This document shows positions 54,659 through 63,249 of a DNA stretch of 64,000 bases, piece after piece (the first letter of the stretch is position 1; every line of letters starts with the position of its first letter). The DNA is from Nitrospira sp. Lineage in GTDB: Bacteria > Nitrospirota > Nitrospiria > Nitrospirales > Nitrospiraceae. Position numbers and translations under genes: made by a program. The stretch is from assembly GCA_037045225.1 (NCBI GenBank), contig JBAOHZ010000009.1, forward strand, positions 124,001 to 188,000, in the 5' to 3' direction. Below the pieces are notes generated by a model that saw nothing but the letters and a program-made list of their open reading frames with translations, had not been told where the DNA came from and ran no database searches.

Positions 54659-56764
54659 CTATGTCCTTTTCCGCGTAGCAGATGCCTGCGCGGGTTTTTT
54701 CTTGCGCGGAGCCGCCTTCTTCTTTGGCGGCGGCTCATCGACAAACAAGGCTTGCTGCCCTGCTTTCACCTTCGGCGCCACGCCCTTCGCCGTAGTTCCT
54801 CGATCGCTTGTCCTCCGCTTGGCTTTCACCAGGGATTTGGCCTTCGCGATCGGCCCGACCTGGGCGGGCTCGACCGGAACCGCCGGCGTCCCGGGAGTCC
54901 GCTCGGCAATCTCGGTCTCTCCCTCGATTCCTTCAGCCGTCACGATGATCGAATGCGGCAGGCCTTCAGGTCCGGCGCCTGTTTTCCCAAGGGCCTCATC
55001 GGTCTTGTGACCTCCCGTGCGTGAACTGGCGATCTTATGCAACTGCTCCTTCAATTTCTCCGTGGGCAGGTTTCCGCCTTTGAGTCGATTACAGGCGGCC
55101 ACGACTTCCTCGATATAGAGATCGAAGATATTGCGGCGACGGAACTCGCTGGCAGCCCGCTCTCTTCGCCGCAGAAAAATCCCCAGCCGCCGACCGGCTT
55201 CGCGCAACGCCAGAGTGATTTCCTTCTGAATTTCGTCGTAGTCGGCAATCGCTTCTTTCGACTCGCTGGTGAACGGTACCCACACGGAGGCCATGTGCAC
55301 AAAAATCACCATCGGCCCGGCAGGCAGCGCGCCGCGGGACTGCGACACCCCATAGTTTCGCCACGTCGTGCTGAGCACCGCTTTGAACGTGGCGCAGGCC
55401 GATTGCTGATAGAGCAACGGCACCCGGTTCGCATACCGGATGACCCGCGCCTGCTCGGTATCGTTGCCCTGGTCTTCCCCCTCGGCCAAAGGCACGGACG
55501 CCTGCTGCGGTTTCGTTGCTTCGTCCGGTCCCTTGCCGAAGGCCAACCCTGCTTCGATGACAAAGGGATAACCGCGATACACGGCCGGTGGCCGGCTCAC
55601 GGCCGTATAAAACTCCCCTTTGATTTGTTTATAGAGACCCGAGAGGATCGCCTTCTCTCCGATCGGCGAGATGCAGTTCGTGGGCGGCGCCATGATCTTG
55701 GTGGTCTGAATCGTCTTGTACAGCGTTTCGGCCGCCTGGTGCTTCACATCGCGAGGCTTGGCAGTGGGCGGCACTTTCGCCGCCTTGCACATCTCCTCGG
55801 CCAGTGCGGGCGACACCCGGCAAAAATCGCTCGCCAAGAAACTGGCCACCGTATGGCTCTTCGTGTCCTGCAACATCTTGAGCAAGGCCCCGAACTCGAT
55901 GCCATACGGATGCGGCTTGATTTCTTTCGGTGAAGGCGGCAGTTCGTGATAGGTCCGGGGATACTCTTTCGTTTCCCCTTCCGGCGTGTGGTACACCAAC
56001 CGCACGTGCGGATTCGCAATCGACGTCTGCTCCAGCCACTCATCGACCGACGCGCGGCCTTTCTGGTAACGGCCTTCGACTTCGAGCGCCACCTCGGTAC
56101 CTTGAGGCTGAGCCCACTCAATCTGTTTATTCTCGTGCACCAGCGGCTCGTTCTTCTTCGTATCGATTTGCACTTCGAAATAATGTGCCGCGGCGCGAGG
56201 TCCCGTGCGGGAAATCACCTTCACCGGCTTGCCCGTCGTGAGCTGACCATACATACCGGCGGCAGAAATGCCGATCCCCTGTTGTCCCCGGCTCATTCGC
56301 ATGCGATGGAATTTTGAGCCATACAGCAATTTGGCGAACACACGGGGAATCTGTTGACGGACAATCCCAGGCCCGTTATCGGTCACCGTGATCCTGAAGC
56401 GCGTCGCCTGACTAGGTGTAACCGGGGCCTGTCCGTTCGCGACAGTTTCGAGCCTCACGGTGACATCCGGTAGGATGCCTGCCTCTTCGCAGGCGTCCAG
56501 CGAGTTATCCACGGCCTCCTTCACACAAGTCAGCAGCGCTTTCCGAGGATTATCGAAGCCCAGGAGATGCCGGTTCTTCGTAAAAAATTCGGAGACGGAT
56601 ATTTCCCGCTGCCGCGCCCCCATCTCGACTGCCGTCACCGCACTCGACGCTTTCTCGGCTGAAGCGGATTTTTTTCGCGATGAGACCGATTCTGACACGG
56701 TGGAGTCGGATGGGGGCGCAGGCACGGGAGATTCAGCACGCGGCGATGATGTCTTGGTGGCCAT
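54659..56764 (-). CDS. top6B: DNA topoisomerase VI subunit B
   Basis: The GHKL ATPase subunit. The 701-residue protein has KEAVDNSLDACEEAGILP (motif N), TDNGPGI (G1) and GQQGIGISAAGMY (G2), then the transducer domain. The N-terminal ~45 residues are Ser/Glu/Lys-rich, and the C-terminal ~90 residues are a basic Lys/Ala/Pro tail (KKKAAPRKKKPAQASA) not needed for catalysis and possibly DNA binding. GAGAGG precedes the ATG. It is transcribed ahead of subunit A; B-A order is common for this pair. Confidence 0.92.
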   Translation of the reverse strand: MATKTSSPRAESPVPAPPSDSTVSESVSSRKKSASAEKASSAVTAVEMGARQREISVSEFFTKNRHLLGFDNPRKALLTCVKEAVDNSLDACEEAGILPDVTVRLETVANGQAPVTPSQATRFRITVTDNGPGIVRQQIPRVFAKLLYGSKFHRMRMSRGQQGIGISAAGMYGQLTTGKPVKVISRTGPRAAAHYFEVQIDTKKNEPLVHENKQIEWAQPQGTEVALEVEGRYQKGRASVDEWLEQTSIANPHVRLVYHTPEGETKEYPRTYHELPPSPKEIKPHPYGIEFGALLKMLQDTKSHTVASFLASDFCRVSPALAEEMCKAAKVPPTAKPRDVKHQAAETLYKTIQTTKIMAPPTNCISPIGEKAILSGLYKQIKGEFYTAVSRPPAVYRGYPFVIEAGLAFGKGPDEATKPQQASVPLAEGEDQGNDTEQARVIRYANRVPLLYQQSACATFKAVLSTTWRNYGVSQSRGALPAGPMVIFVHMASVWVPFTSESKEAIADYDEIQKEITLALREAGRRLGIFLRRRERAASEFRRRNIFDLYIEEVVAACNRLKGGNLPTEKLKEQLHKIASSRTGGHKTDEALGKTGAGPEGLPHSIIVTAEGIEGETEIAERTPGTPAVPVEPAQVGPIAKAKSLVKAKRRTSDRGTTAKGVAPKVKAGQQALFVDEPPPKKKAAPRKKKPAQASATRKRT

Positions 56765-57197
56765 TCAACCTCTCACGCAAGGAATTCACACTGGAAGGGA
56801 TCACTCGGTTCACCCGATCAATACGTACACTCCTCGTCGTTTACAGGGAACACTCATGAGAGTCAAGCCTTGAGAGTATTCTCGTCGTTCTCTCGAGATC
56901 GAAAAACACGATGCCACGGTGGACACAGTACGGAGGTGATCGAAGGGGAGGACGTGAGAATCGATGAGGCGAGGATGGTGTCGAAGGTTTGGGTGGGAGG
57001 AGGACGCACCTACCGAGGAGAGGTAGATACGGCGGAGATCTCGGGAGGATTTCAGGCTTCCCAGTACGAGCTGGGCATGCACACCACCCTCAACACTCAA
57101 TCCCCTTTTTGTACATATTCCCCCGGGGCGTTAACTCCCCCCACTCAATTACGATAGGCCTCCTGACGCCGGTGAGTCAAGAGCCGGAGCAGGCGAT
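56765..57197. other. gap upstream of topoisomerase VI genes
   Basis: About 430 nt without a supported gene. It includes a ~110-nt purine-rich stretch on the plus strand (roughly 56938-57050) and a small hairpin CTACC-GAGGAGA-GGTAG near 57010. The topoisomerase promoter should lie here, but I cannot pick it out. Two overlapping small frames on opposite strands look random. Confidence 0.4.
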
Positions 57198-57671
57198 TTA
57201 TGAACCGTCTGTGCGTGCCTGTCGATGTGTAATGGTCGGGTGATGGAGCCAGGCAGCCTCGACTCGGACCTCCGCTCCGATAGGGCAGTACAACGGCACC
57301 GAGGTATTGTTACTCTCGACTCGCGCCCTCACGGTGCCACGTTCGTTCTCCAGTTCCAATACCCCCAGATGCTCATGGAGATCGACGACACAGGTGATGC
57401 TGCGCGACTCACGATCACTCACGATCGTCTTCACCACCACCGGCTCTTGCAGCGTGAGCAGGTCATCCGGTCGGAAGGTCGGTTGGTCCTTTATCTCAAC
57501 GGCAATCACCACGCCTGTCCCGGCCAGTATCGCGCACACCCCGAATACAATGGCATTGGCCCGCTGCGGATAGTGGATCTTCAACCAACGAACGGCTGTG
57601 CGGATGCCTATGACGAACAGAAGGCCGACGAACCCCAAGGCAACAACGGTCAACCCAAACCGAAGGTTCAT
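57198..57671 (-). CDS. two-helix membrane protein of unknown function
   Basis: A 157-residue protein. It has two N-terminal membrane helices (LTVVALGFVGLLFVIGI and AIVFGVCAILAGTGVVIAV) and a ~95-residue beta-rich soluble domain after them (VVVKTIVSDRESRSITCVVD). No family recognised. ATG 57671 overlaps the stop of the upstream receiver-PAS gene in an ATGA arrangement, so the two are probably translated together. Confidence 0.65.
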   Translation of the reverse strand: MNLRFGLTVVALGFVGLLFVIGIRTAVRWLKIHYPQRANAIVFGVCAILAGTGVVIAVEIKDQPTFRPDDLLTLQEPVVVKTIVSDRESRSITCVVDLHEHLGVLELENERGTVRARVESNNTSVPLYCPIGAEVRVEAAWLHHPTITHRQARTDGS

Positions 57672-59233
57672 ACGGTCCCTTGTGCCTGGTCGATGGCTGC
57701 CACGGAATACGTTCCGTTCGTCGTCATCAATGGAGTCAGCGTCATACTGAAAGAAAACTCCGTGCCGTCTTTCCGGACACCGACAAGGTTGCGCACATGG
57801 CTCGCCGAAAGGTCTTCCGTCCGGGCACGAAAAACCGACGGCCCCTCTGGAGATGCAGCACGCAACCATGCCGGCAGAAGGCATTCAACAGACTGTCCAA
57901 GAAGTTCGCCTCGCTCATAACCGAACCGTCGGTCGATCTGGGTATTCGTCCGCAGAATCTTGCCTTCGGCATCCGCCACGATGATGCCGTTCGATGCCGA
58001 TTCCAGCACCACACGCAGGCAATCCGCACTCTCACGCAGCGCCTCTTCGGTCCGCTTCCGTTCCGTGATGTCTTGCGCGAACACCAAGACCCCGAGCACA
58101 TTCCCCTGCGGGTCCAGATAGGGCACCTTGTCTGTTTGCACCCAACGTTTTTCCCCCGCTTCTATTCGATAGGGTTCGATGATCCCGAGCTTCGGCCGCC
58201 TTGATACGATCACCGCCAGATCATCCTGATGATACCGCTCGGCCTCCTCCGGATAAAATTCATCGGTCGACCGCCCCTCGATCTCCGCCACGGTTTTCTT
58301 GATGGATTCTGCCGCGCGCCGATTCGCCCTCAGGATACGATTGTGGGAATCCTTATACCAAACCATGGCCGGGATCAAATCCAAGAGCACCTGTTGCTCG
58401 ATCTGCTGTTGCACGAGGCGCGCTTCCGCCTCCTTCCGCGCCGTGATATCCCGCACGATGCCACAGTGCACGCGTTGACCAGCAGAGATCCAACTGCTGA
58501 GTGACATCTCGATCGGAAACTCCCGGCCATCCTTGTGCAGACCATGCATGGTCACAACGGTGCCCTTCAAACGCAGATCGCCCGTCGTACGGACCCGCGC
58601 CAACGCCTGTTCATGCCTGGCACGGTACCGTTCGGGCATAATCATGATCAGAGACTCCCCCAACACCTCTTCGGCCCTGTATCCGAACAAGCGCTCGGCC
58701 GCACTGTTCCAGGATAGGATCCGACCCTCCCCGTCCGCAAGGACAATGGCGTCCGGAGCCGTCTGCACGACTTCGCGAAACCGATCCTCGCTGGCCGTAA
58801 GGGCCTGCTTGGTGGCCGCGGCCTCGACAGAGAGATGCTTCACGCCCACAGCACGACGAATCAGAGCCTTCAATTCCTCAGGATCATACGGCTTCGTCAG
58901 GTACCCGAACGCGCCTTCGGTGAGGGAACTGTGTTTTTTCGCAACCTCGACAAAGGCCGTCAGCATGATGACCGGAAGGACCGGGTCAACCTCTTTGAGA
59001 AGCGTGAGTACCGAGAGTCCGTCCATATCCGGCAGCATCAAGTCCAACAACACCGCAGACAGGGATTCGACTTTTGCCTTGGCAAGTGCCTCGGCACCGG
59101 TGCCGGCTACCGAAACACGGTATCCGACATGTTCCAGGAGGTCATGCAAGACGAGAGCGATGTCGGGATCGTCGTCGACGATGAGGATCGTGGGAGGAGG
59201 AAGCGCGGTCACGCTGAGCGTGGTCTTGGACAT
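57668..59233 (-). CDS. response regulator receiver protein with three PAS domains
   Basis: A 521-residue signalling protein. The receiver domain (about residues 14-130) has the acidic pocket VDDDPD, the phospho-acceptor Asp in LLDLMLPDMDG and the conserved Lys in YLTKPYD. Three PAS domains follow, at about 155-275, 280-400 and 405-520, each with a PAC-like end (GIVRDITARKEAEARL, FAQDITERKRTEEAL). No kinase, GGDEF, EAL or DNA-binding output is visible, so it may signal by protein contact. ATG 59233 is used; TTG 59251 is possible. Confidence 0.85.
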   Translation of the reverse strand: MSKTTLSVTALPPPTILIVDDDPDIALVLHDLLEHVGYRVSVAGTGAEALAKAKVESLSAVLLDLMLPDMDGLSVLTLLKEVDPVLPVIMLTAFVEVAKKHSSLTEGAFGYLTKPYDPEELKALIRRAVGVKHLSVEAAATKQALTASEDRFREVVQTAPDAIVLADGEGRILSWNSAAERLFGYRAEEVLGESLIMIMPERYRARHEQALARVRTTGDLRLKGTVVTMHGLHKDGREFPIEMSLSSWISAGQRVHCGIVRDITARKEAEARLVQQQIEQQVLLDLIPAMVWYKDSHNRILRANRRAAESIKKTVAEIEGRSTDEFYPEEAERYHQDDLAVIVSRRPKLGIIEPYRIEAGEKRWVQTDKVPYLDPQGNVLGVLVFAQDITERKRTEEALRESADCLRVVLESASNGIIVADAEGKILRTNTQIDRRFGYERGELLGQSVECLLPAWLRAASPEGPSVFRARTEDLSASHVRNLVGVRKDGTEFSFSMTLTPLMTTNGTYSVAAIDQAQGTV

Positions 59234-59444
59234 GGTGGTCAACGAAACCAAGGGAATCGTCGTACAACCCGTCTATTGCTTCGGAGCTCATTGTCCTCTT
59301 TTGGACGACAAGAATCCAGTCCTCCATTAACGAGTCCCTGCGTGGCTCATCGCTTCGGCCACCCGAAGCCATGGGCCCAGCGAAGACTCGGCGCCGTCTC
59401 GTCTCACCGGCTCGCTCGAAGAACCCTGTGTCACTCAGAACACC

Positions 59445-59621
59445 TTACTTCTTCCGGTAGACATTCAAGCCGATTTTTTCCTCCCGGCCTGGAATCGTGA
59501 CATTTCCTTCCGTCGAGGCAATGATGGTGGTCTTTCCCGAAGCCGATGGCCCGAACTCTTTCGACAAATCCACCTTGATGGTCAGCACGGTTCCTTCGAC
59601 GGTCATCTCCACATTTTTCAT
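59445..59621 (-). CDS. conserved 58-residue protein next to dodecin
   Basis: A 58-residue protein of short beta strands: VEMTVEGTVLTIKVDLSKEF, GPSASGKTTIIASTEGN and IGLNVYRKK. I have a memory of very similar small proteins in many bacteria, without assigned function. It starts at ATG 59621, 8 nt after the dodecin stop, so the pair is probably co-transcribed. The small size makes a subunit or binding role likely, but nothing more can be said. Confidence 0.7.
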   Translation of the reverse strand: MKNVEMTVEGTVLTIKVDLSKEFGPSASGKTTIIASTEGNVTIPGREEKIGLNVYRKK

Positions 59622-59629
59622 AATGCTCC

Positions 59630-59833
59630 CTAATCCTTCAGGACGAATGTAACCTTCAACGCCACACGATACTGGGTGATCTTTCCGTCTTCGATATCCA
59701 CTTTTTGATCCTCTATCCAGGCACTTTTCACGTTCTGCAGGGTCTTATTCGCGCGAGCGACTCCAAGATGAATGGCATCATCAAAACTCTTCGGGGATGC
59801 GGCAATGATTTCCGTCACACGTGCAACAGACAT
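59630..59833 (-). CDS. dodecin family flavin-binding protein
   Basis: A 67-residue protein that would form a hollow dodecamer storing or buffering riboflavin/FMN. Family features: VTEIIAASPKSFDDAIHLGV near the N terminus, the conserved Trp in VKSAWIEDQKVDIEDGKI, and YRVALKVTFVL at the end. GGGAGGCTATC precedes ATG 59833. It lies upstream of the 58-residue gene on the same strand. Confidence 0.9.
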   Translation of the reverse strand: MSVARVTEIIAASPKSFDDAIHLGVARANKTLQNVKSAWIEDQKVDIEDGKITQYRVALKVTFVLKD

Positions 59834-59923
59834 GATAGCCTCCCTGGTTAGATGATAGGCGACACACTCGCCACATCAGGCTAGGCCGAGCATAGAGGCC
59901 TGTCAAGCCTACCATTCGACCGC

Positions 59924-60637
59924 ATGTCAGCGCTGCGACCCGAGACCGGCGCACACGAACGCATCGACCTCGAACTCTCCCGGCTGATTCTTGCACGTGA
60001 AGCGTCCGTGTCAAGCCACGACGACACGGAAGTCATCGGATGGTCTTCGCCTCACGACCTGTCGATGTTGGATTGAGCAGGAAGCCCCCTCCGCGAGTTG
60101 TTTGCGCCCGTGACCGAAGTCGCCAAACAAATCACAACCCTTTCAGCCCGATGCCGCCAGGCCGCGCGTCGACCTGATTGGGAAGTCGTCGAAGTGTGGG
60201 CCAACGTGCAGCGGAACGGTGGCGCAAATTCCCATCCCGGAAGTTTTTGGGCGGGTGTCTACTACGTGGATGTCGGCGAGACCTGTTCGACTCAAGAAAA
60301 GGGTGGCGAACTGCAGATTTACGACCCGCGTGGCTGCCTGCCACGAATGCTGGCCCCCTATCTCCAGTACAACATGGCCGAATTGCACGATGCCAGAACC
60401 AGCATATCCTATACTCCTGCGCCCGGACAATGCCTCCTGTTCCCCGACTGGTTGTTTCATGCCGTGAATACGTATCGTGGAACCGCACCCCGAATCAGTG
60501 TGGCCTTTAATTTAGCTCCCGTCATCACGACCGACTCTCACGCCGCCGTCGGCGCGGAGCGTTCGACGACTCGCACCGTCCCTGCCCCCTCTCGGGCACA
60601 CTCTCGCGCCCCTTCACCGGATGACGCGGCGCGCTGA
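59924..60637 (+). pseudogene. 2OG-Fe(II) oxygenase (TIGR02466-like) broken by one in-frame TGA
   Basis: One continuous frame of 238 codons is interrupted by a single TGA at 60074-60076 (codon 51). The first part reads IDLELSRLILAREAS and ends GWSSPHDLSML; the second resumes with PLRELFAPVTEVAKQITTLS, VVEVWANVQRNGGANSHPGS, FWAGVYYVDVGE and WLFHAVNTYRG. Both parts fit one putative 2OG-Fe(II) oxygenase of the TIGR02466 type, with His and Arg ligands in the second part. A CGA-to-TGA change would explain the stop. A functional start at TTG 60098 is possible but would lose the N terminus. Confidence 0.7.
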
Positions 60638-60651
60638 TCCCCTGAACATCC

Positions 60652-62091
60652 TCACGGCTGGGAAGCCCGGAGGTAGAGCACCGCATCGCCGACGAACGGC
60701 GCCACGAACCGGGTCCGCCCGGACAGCCGACGCGTCGGTTCCACATGCGTTTGGTCCAGACGTGGGTTAAGCCATTCCACCGTAAATGAACCGGAATGTT
60801 GCTGCAAATCCAGTTCAATGCTCTCAGCGCCTCCGGCGGCACCGTTGGAAGGCGCATAGACGAGATACGCCCGCCCGGGATCCGCCAAACAATAGCGGCT
60901 TGAGCACAGGTGGCTCTGTGGAACCATGGTTCGGAGCGGGATGCGATCGGCATACCGCTTCGTCTGCCCGAGCGAGAGGAGGACTCCTTCGCGGCTGTCT
61001 CGTACCAGCTCGAAATACTCGGCATCCGTCGCGGGATCGTACGGATCCATATAGATCGGGTTGAGGCCCCTGGTAAAACTCTTCCAGACCCAATCGCTGG
61101 TCCCTCCGACTCCCCAGAGATGATCCGTATCATTGATGATGACCTTGCGCCCATCGTTGGCAGGTGGGTCGTCCCGATAGGCGTATTCGGGTGTATACGG
61201 AGCCGGAACTGCCGGTGAGACCGCCTCCGCCCGCGACTTCCAGAGATCTGCTTCCTTGCTCCCCCAGGGTGCACTTAACAGCACCGGATGTTGCTTCGGT
61301 TTGGTTTTCTCATAGTCGTGAATAACCGCGACAAGATGCTCCTGCCACGCGACCGAGCCGGGCGTGCTCTCATTCGCAATCTCGTAGAGCACATTGTCGA
61401 ACGGATTCACCGCATCCACGACCTGCCGCACAAAGTCTTCCTGTCGGTCAACCATCGCCGCATCCGTCAACGAATGGGTTTCGGATCCCTCGCCATCGCC
61501 GTCGCGATCTCCATCCACGCCGTTGACGTTATTGCTGTGATGAAATGGATGGAACGCCCAAGGGTTCTCGGGTCTCTCAGGAGTTTTCCGTTCGATACCC
61601 CACCCTTGGAACAACATCACCGCGACATACATACCGTGCCGTCCGGCCTCCTCCACCCGCGCCGACACTCGCTCGAAGAAGAGCGGATTGATGCGATTCA
61701 CATCAAACTTCGGCCCTCCGTCCAAGGCAACACCTGGTCCCGTCCGCAGGTACGGCATGGGTTCAAACAGCGCATCCTCCTGACGCCAGAGCCGGAAAAA
61801 GTTCAGATGATATCGCGTCAAGAATCGTAAATATTCGCTGTAATCAAAGGACAGCCGGCTCTTCTCCGACACGACATCCTGAAGGTTCCTCCATGTATGG
61901 GATCCGACGAGATACACCACACGGCCCGAACCGTCCGAAAAGTATCGCGGGTTCACGGCGTCGACTTGGAGTGGACCACTGGCTTGGACGGAGCCCGACT
62001 CGGCAGGTGTCCTGAGTTCGGTGCACGCAAGCACGTTGCACGACAGCATCAGGCCCAGAAGGTACGCGCCAAGCTTCCTCACCCGCAGCAA
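60652..62091 (-). CDS. glycoside hydrolase-like lipoprotein
   Basis: A 479-residue predicted lipoprotein (MLSCNVLAC lipobox region near residue 23). The mature part opens with NPRYFSDGSGRVVYLVGSHTW and continues as a TIM-barrel-like fold with YEIANES, typical of glycosidase acid/base segments; this recalls DUF4038/GH140-like or DUF6298-like families. An Asp-rich loop DGDRDGDGEGSE near residue 205 looks like a calcium site. A C-terminal beta domain follows. Substrate unknown. It converges on the oxygenase pseudogene. Confidence 0.65.
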   Translation of the reverse strand: MLRVRKLGAYLLGLMLSCNVLACTELRTPAESGSVQASGPLQVDAVNPRYFSDGSGRVVYLVGSHTWRNLQDVVSEKSRLSFDYSEYLRFLTRYHLNFFRLWRQEDALFEPMPYLRTGPGVALDGGPKFDVNRINPLFFERVSARVEEAGRHGMYVAVMLFQGWGIERKTPERPENPWAFHPFHHSNNVNGVDGDRDGDGEGSETHSLTDAAMVDRQEDFVRQVVDAVNPFDNVLYEIANESTPGSVAWQEHLVAVIHDYEKTKPKQHPVLLSAPWGSKEADLWKSRAEAVSPAVPAPYTPEYAYRDDPPANDGRKVIINDTDHLWGVGGTSDWVWKSFTRGLNPIYMDPYDPATDAEYFELVRDSREGVLLSLGQTKRYADRIPLRTMVPQSHLCSSRYCLADPGRAYLVYAPSNGAAGGAESIELDLQQHSGSFTVEWLNPRLDQTHVEPTRRLSGRTRFVAPFVGDAVLYLRASQP

Positions 62092-62193
62092 TTCAGTTGC
62101 CTCCTTGATGTTCGCCCTGAGTTGCAGTGATCCGGCTCGTTCAACTCTCTGCAGTTAGGCTGCGCACACCACACCGAATGTCATAACCGGTGA

Positions 62194-62796
62194 CTACGGC
62201 ACTGCGTTTGCTTGGATGAAGAGCGCCTGTTCCAACGTGCGAAAGAATTGTTGGTAGGGTTCGGGGGACTCGATGGCCTTGAGGTAATACTGCGCGCTGG
62301 CCCGCACGACCAGCTGCTTGTCTCCGCGCGGCCGAATCGTGACCGTGAGGCGCACAAGATTGCTCCGGTGATAAAACGGCCCCCAGCTGCGGAACTGCCG
62401 CGTGAGGATCAGGAGCCCGTCGTCCCGATATAGGTGATAACTAGGATCACCCCATGGCAAGGATTCATAGTCGTCGAATTTCTTGCCGGAAACAATACCC
62501 AACGTGTCATCCAACACCTCCACGGCAAAACCGAGGTCCTGGCAGGCAGACACGACGGCCTGAATCGTTGTGAGGCGATCGGCGGTGTCGAAGACTCGGC
62601 TTTGAGCGGCCCGGACTTTGACCTGGCTGGCTTCGGATAACCAGATCTGGTCGCGCGAATCCCATTGATTGTCATGACGCCATTCATAGGGCGAACAACC
62701 GGCGGCCAGGGAGATCAATAGAACAACGCCGACCACGAACAGTCGGCTGCCCGAACAGCTGTGTCGAGAGAACATGGGCTGAGTAGAGCAACGCAC
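62194..62796 (-). CDS. lipoprotein of a tandem paralogue family, member 1
   Basis: A 200-residue predicted lipoprotein (SLAAGC lipobox). It shares with the two genes upstream the segment SRVFDT, then CQDLGFAVEVLDDTLGIVSGKKF, and an end like YQQFFRTLEQALFIQAN. Start: GTG 62796, with AAGGA seven nucleotides upstream inside the preceding gene's end; the in-frame ATG 62775 lacks such a site. Function unknown. It is the last gene of the cluster. Confidence 0.7.
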   Translation of the reverse strand: MRCSTQPMFSRHSCSGSRLFVVGVVLLISLAAGCSPYEWRHDNQWDSRDQIWLSEASQVKVRAAQSRVFDTADRLTTIQAVVSACQDLGFAVEVLDDTLGIVSGKKFDDYESLPWGDPSYHLYRDDGLLILTRQFRSWGPFYHRSNLVRLTVTIRPRGDKQLVVRASAQYYLKAIESPEPYQQFFRTLEQALFIQANAVP

Positions 62797-62799
62797 CGT

Positions 62800-63237
62800 C
62801 TAGTCCTTCACCAGAAAGAGCGAACGTTCCACCGCCGCAAAGAAATTTTGATACACCTTCGGGTCTTCGATCGGTTTGCTGTTGTAGATTGCATTGGCGC
62901 GGATCATCGTTTTCCCGTCCGGTTGTGGGCGCACGGTCACGGTCACGCCAAGCACATCGTAATAATTCGGTTCGGCAAACCGGGCCGCCGTGACGAGTCC
63001 AAGCGGCTCATTGGCCCGCTCGATGATAAATCCCAGATCTTGCAGGGCCGCGATGACGCCGCGCATCGCAACCATATGCTCCTTGACCTCAAAGGTACGG
63101 GTCTGCGCGCTCCGAATTTTCATTTGCGCATCGGTCGATGTGAAGAGCTCTTGCCGCGGCTCCGGCGCGACACAGCCATACACCATGACACTCCCCAACA
63201 TAATCGCAACGGCTCCGGTCACCTGTGTCCAGTTCAT
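62800..63237 (-). CDS. lipoprotein of a tandem paralogue family, member 2
   Basis: A 145-residue predicted lipoprotein (SVMVYGC). Family segments are QTRTFEVKEH, LQDLGFIIERANEPLGLVTAARF and YQNFFAAVERSLFLVKD. It is shorter than the other members because the middle loop is missing. GAGGATTC precedes ATG 63237. Its stop is 3 nt from the start of member 1, so they are surely co-transcribed. Confidence 0.7.
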   Translation of the reverse strand: MNWTQVTGAVAIMLGSVMVYGCVAPEPRQELFTSTDAQMKIRSAQTRTFEVKEHMVAMRGVIAALQDLGFIIERANEPLGLVTAARFAEPNYYDVLGVTVTVRPQPDGKTMIRANAIYNSKPIEDPKVYQNFFAAVERSLFLVKD

Positions 63238-63249
63238 GAATCCTCGTCG

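Noticed and set aside
56810..57157. Overlapping frames of ~95 codons on both strands upstream of topoisomerase VI
   Set aside because: Neither has a ribosome-binding site or recognisable motif, and their composition looks like non-coding purine-rich DNA.
60074..60076. The in-frame TGA as a selenocysteine codon
   Set aside because: It lies at a spot not expected to be a catalytic residue in this oxygenase family, I see no convincing bacterial SECIS hairpin just downstream, and no selenocysteine genes are in the window.
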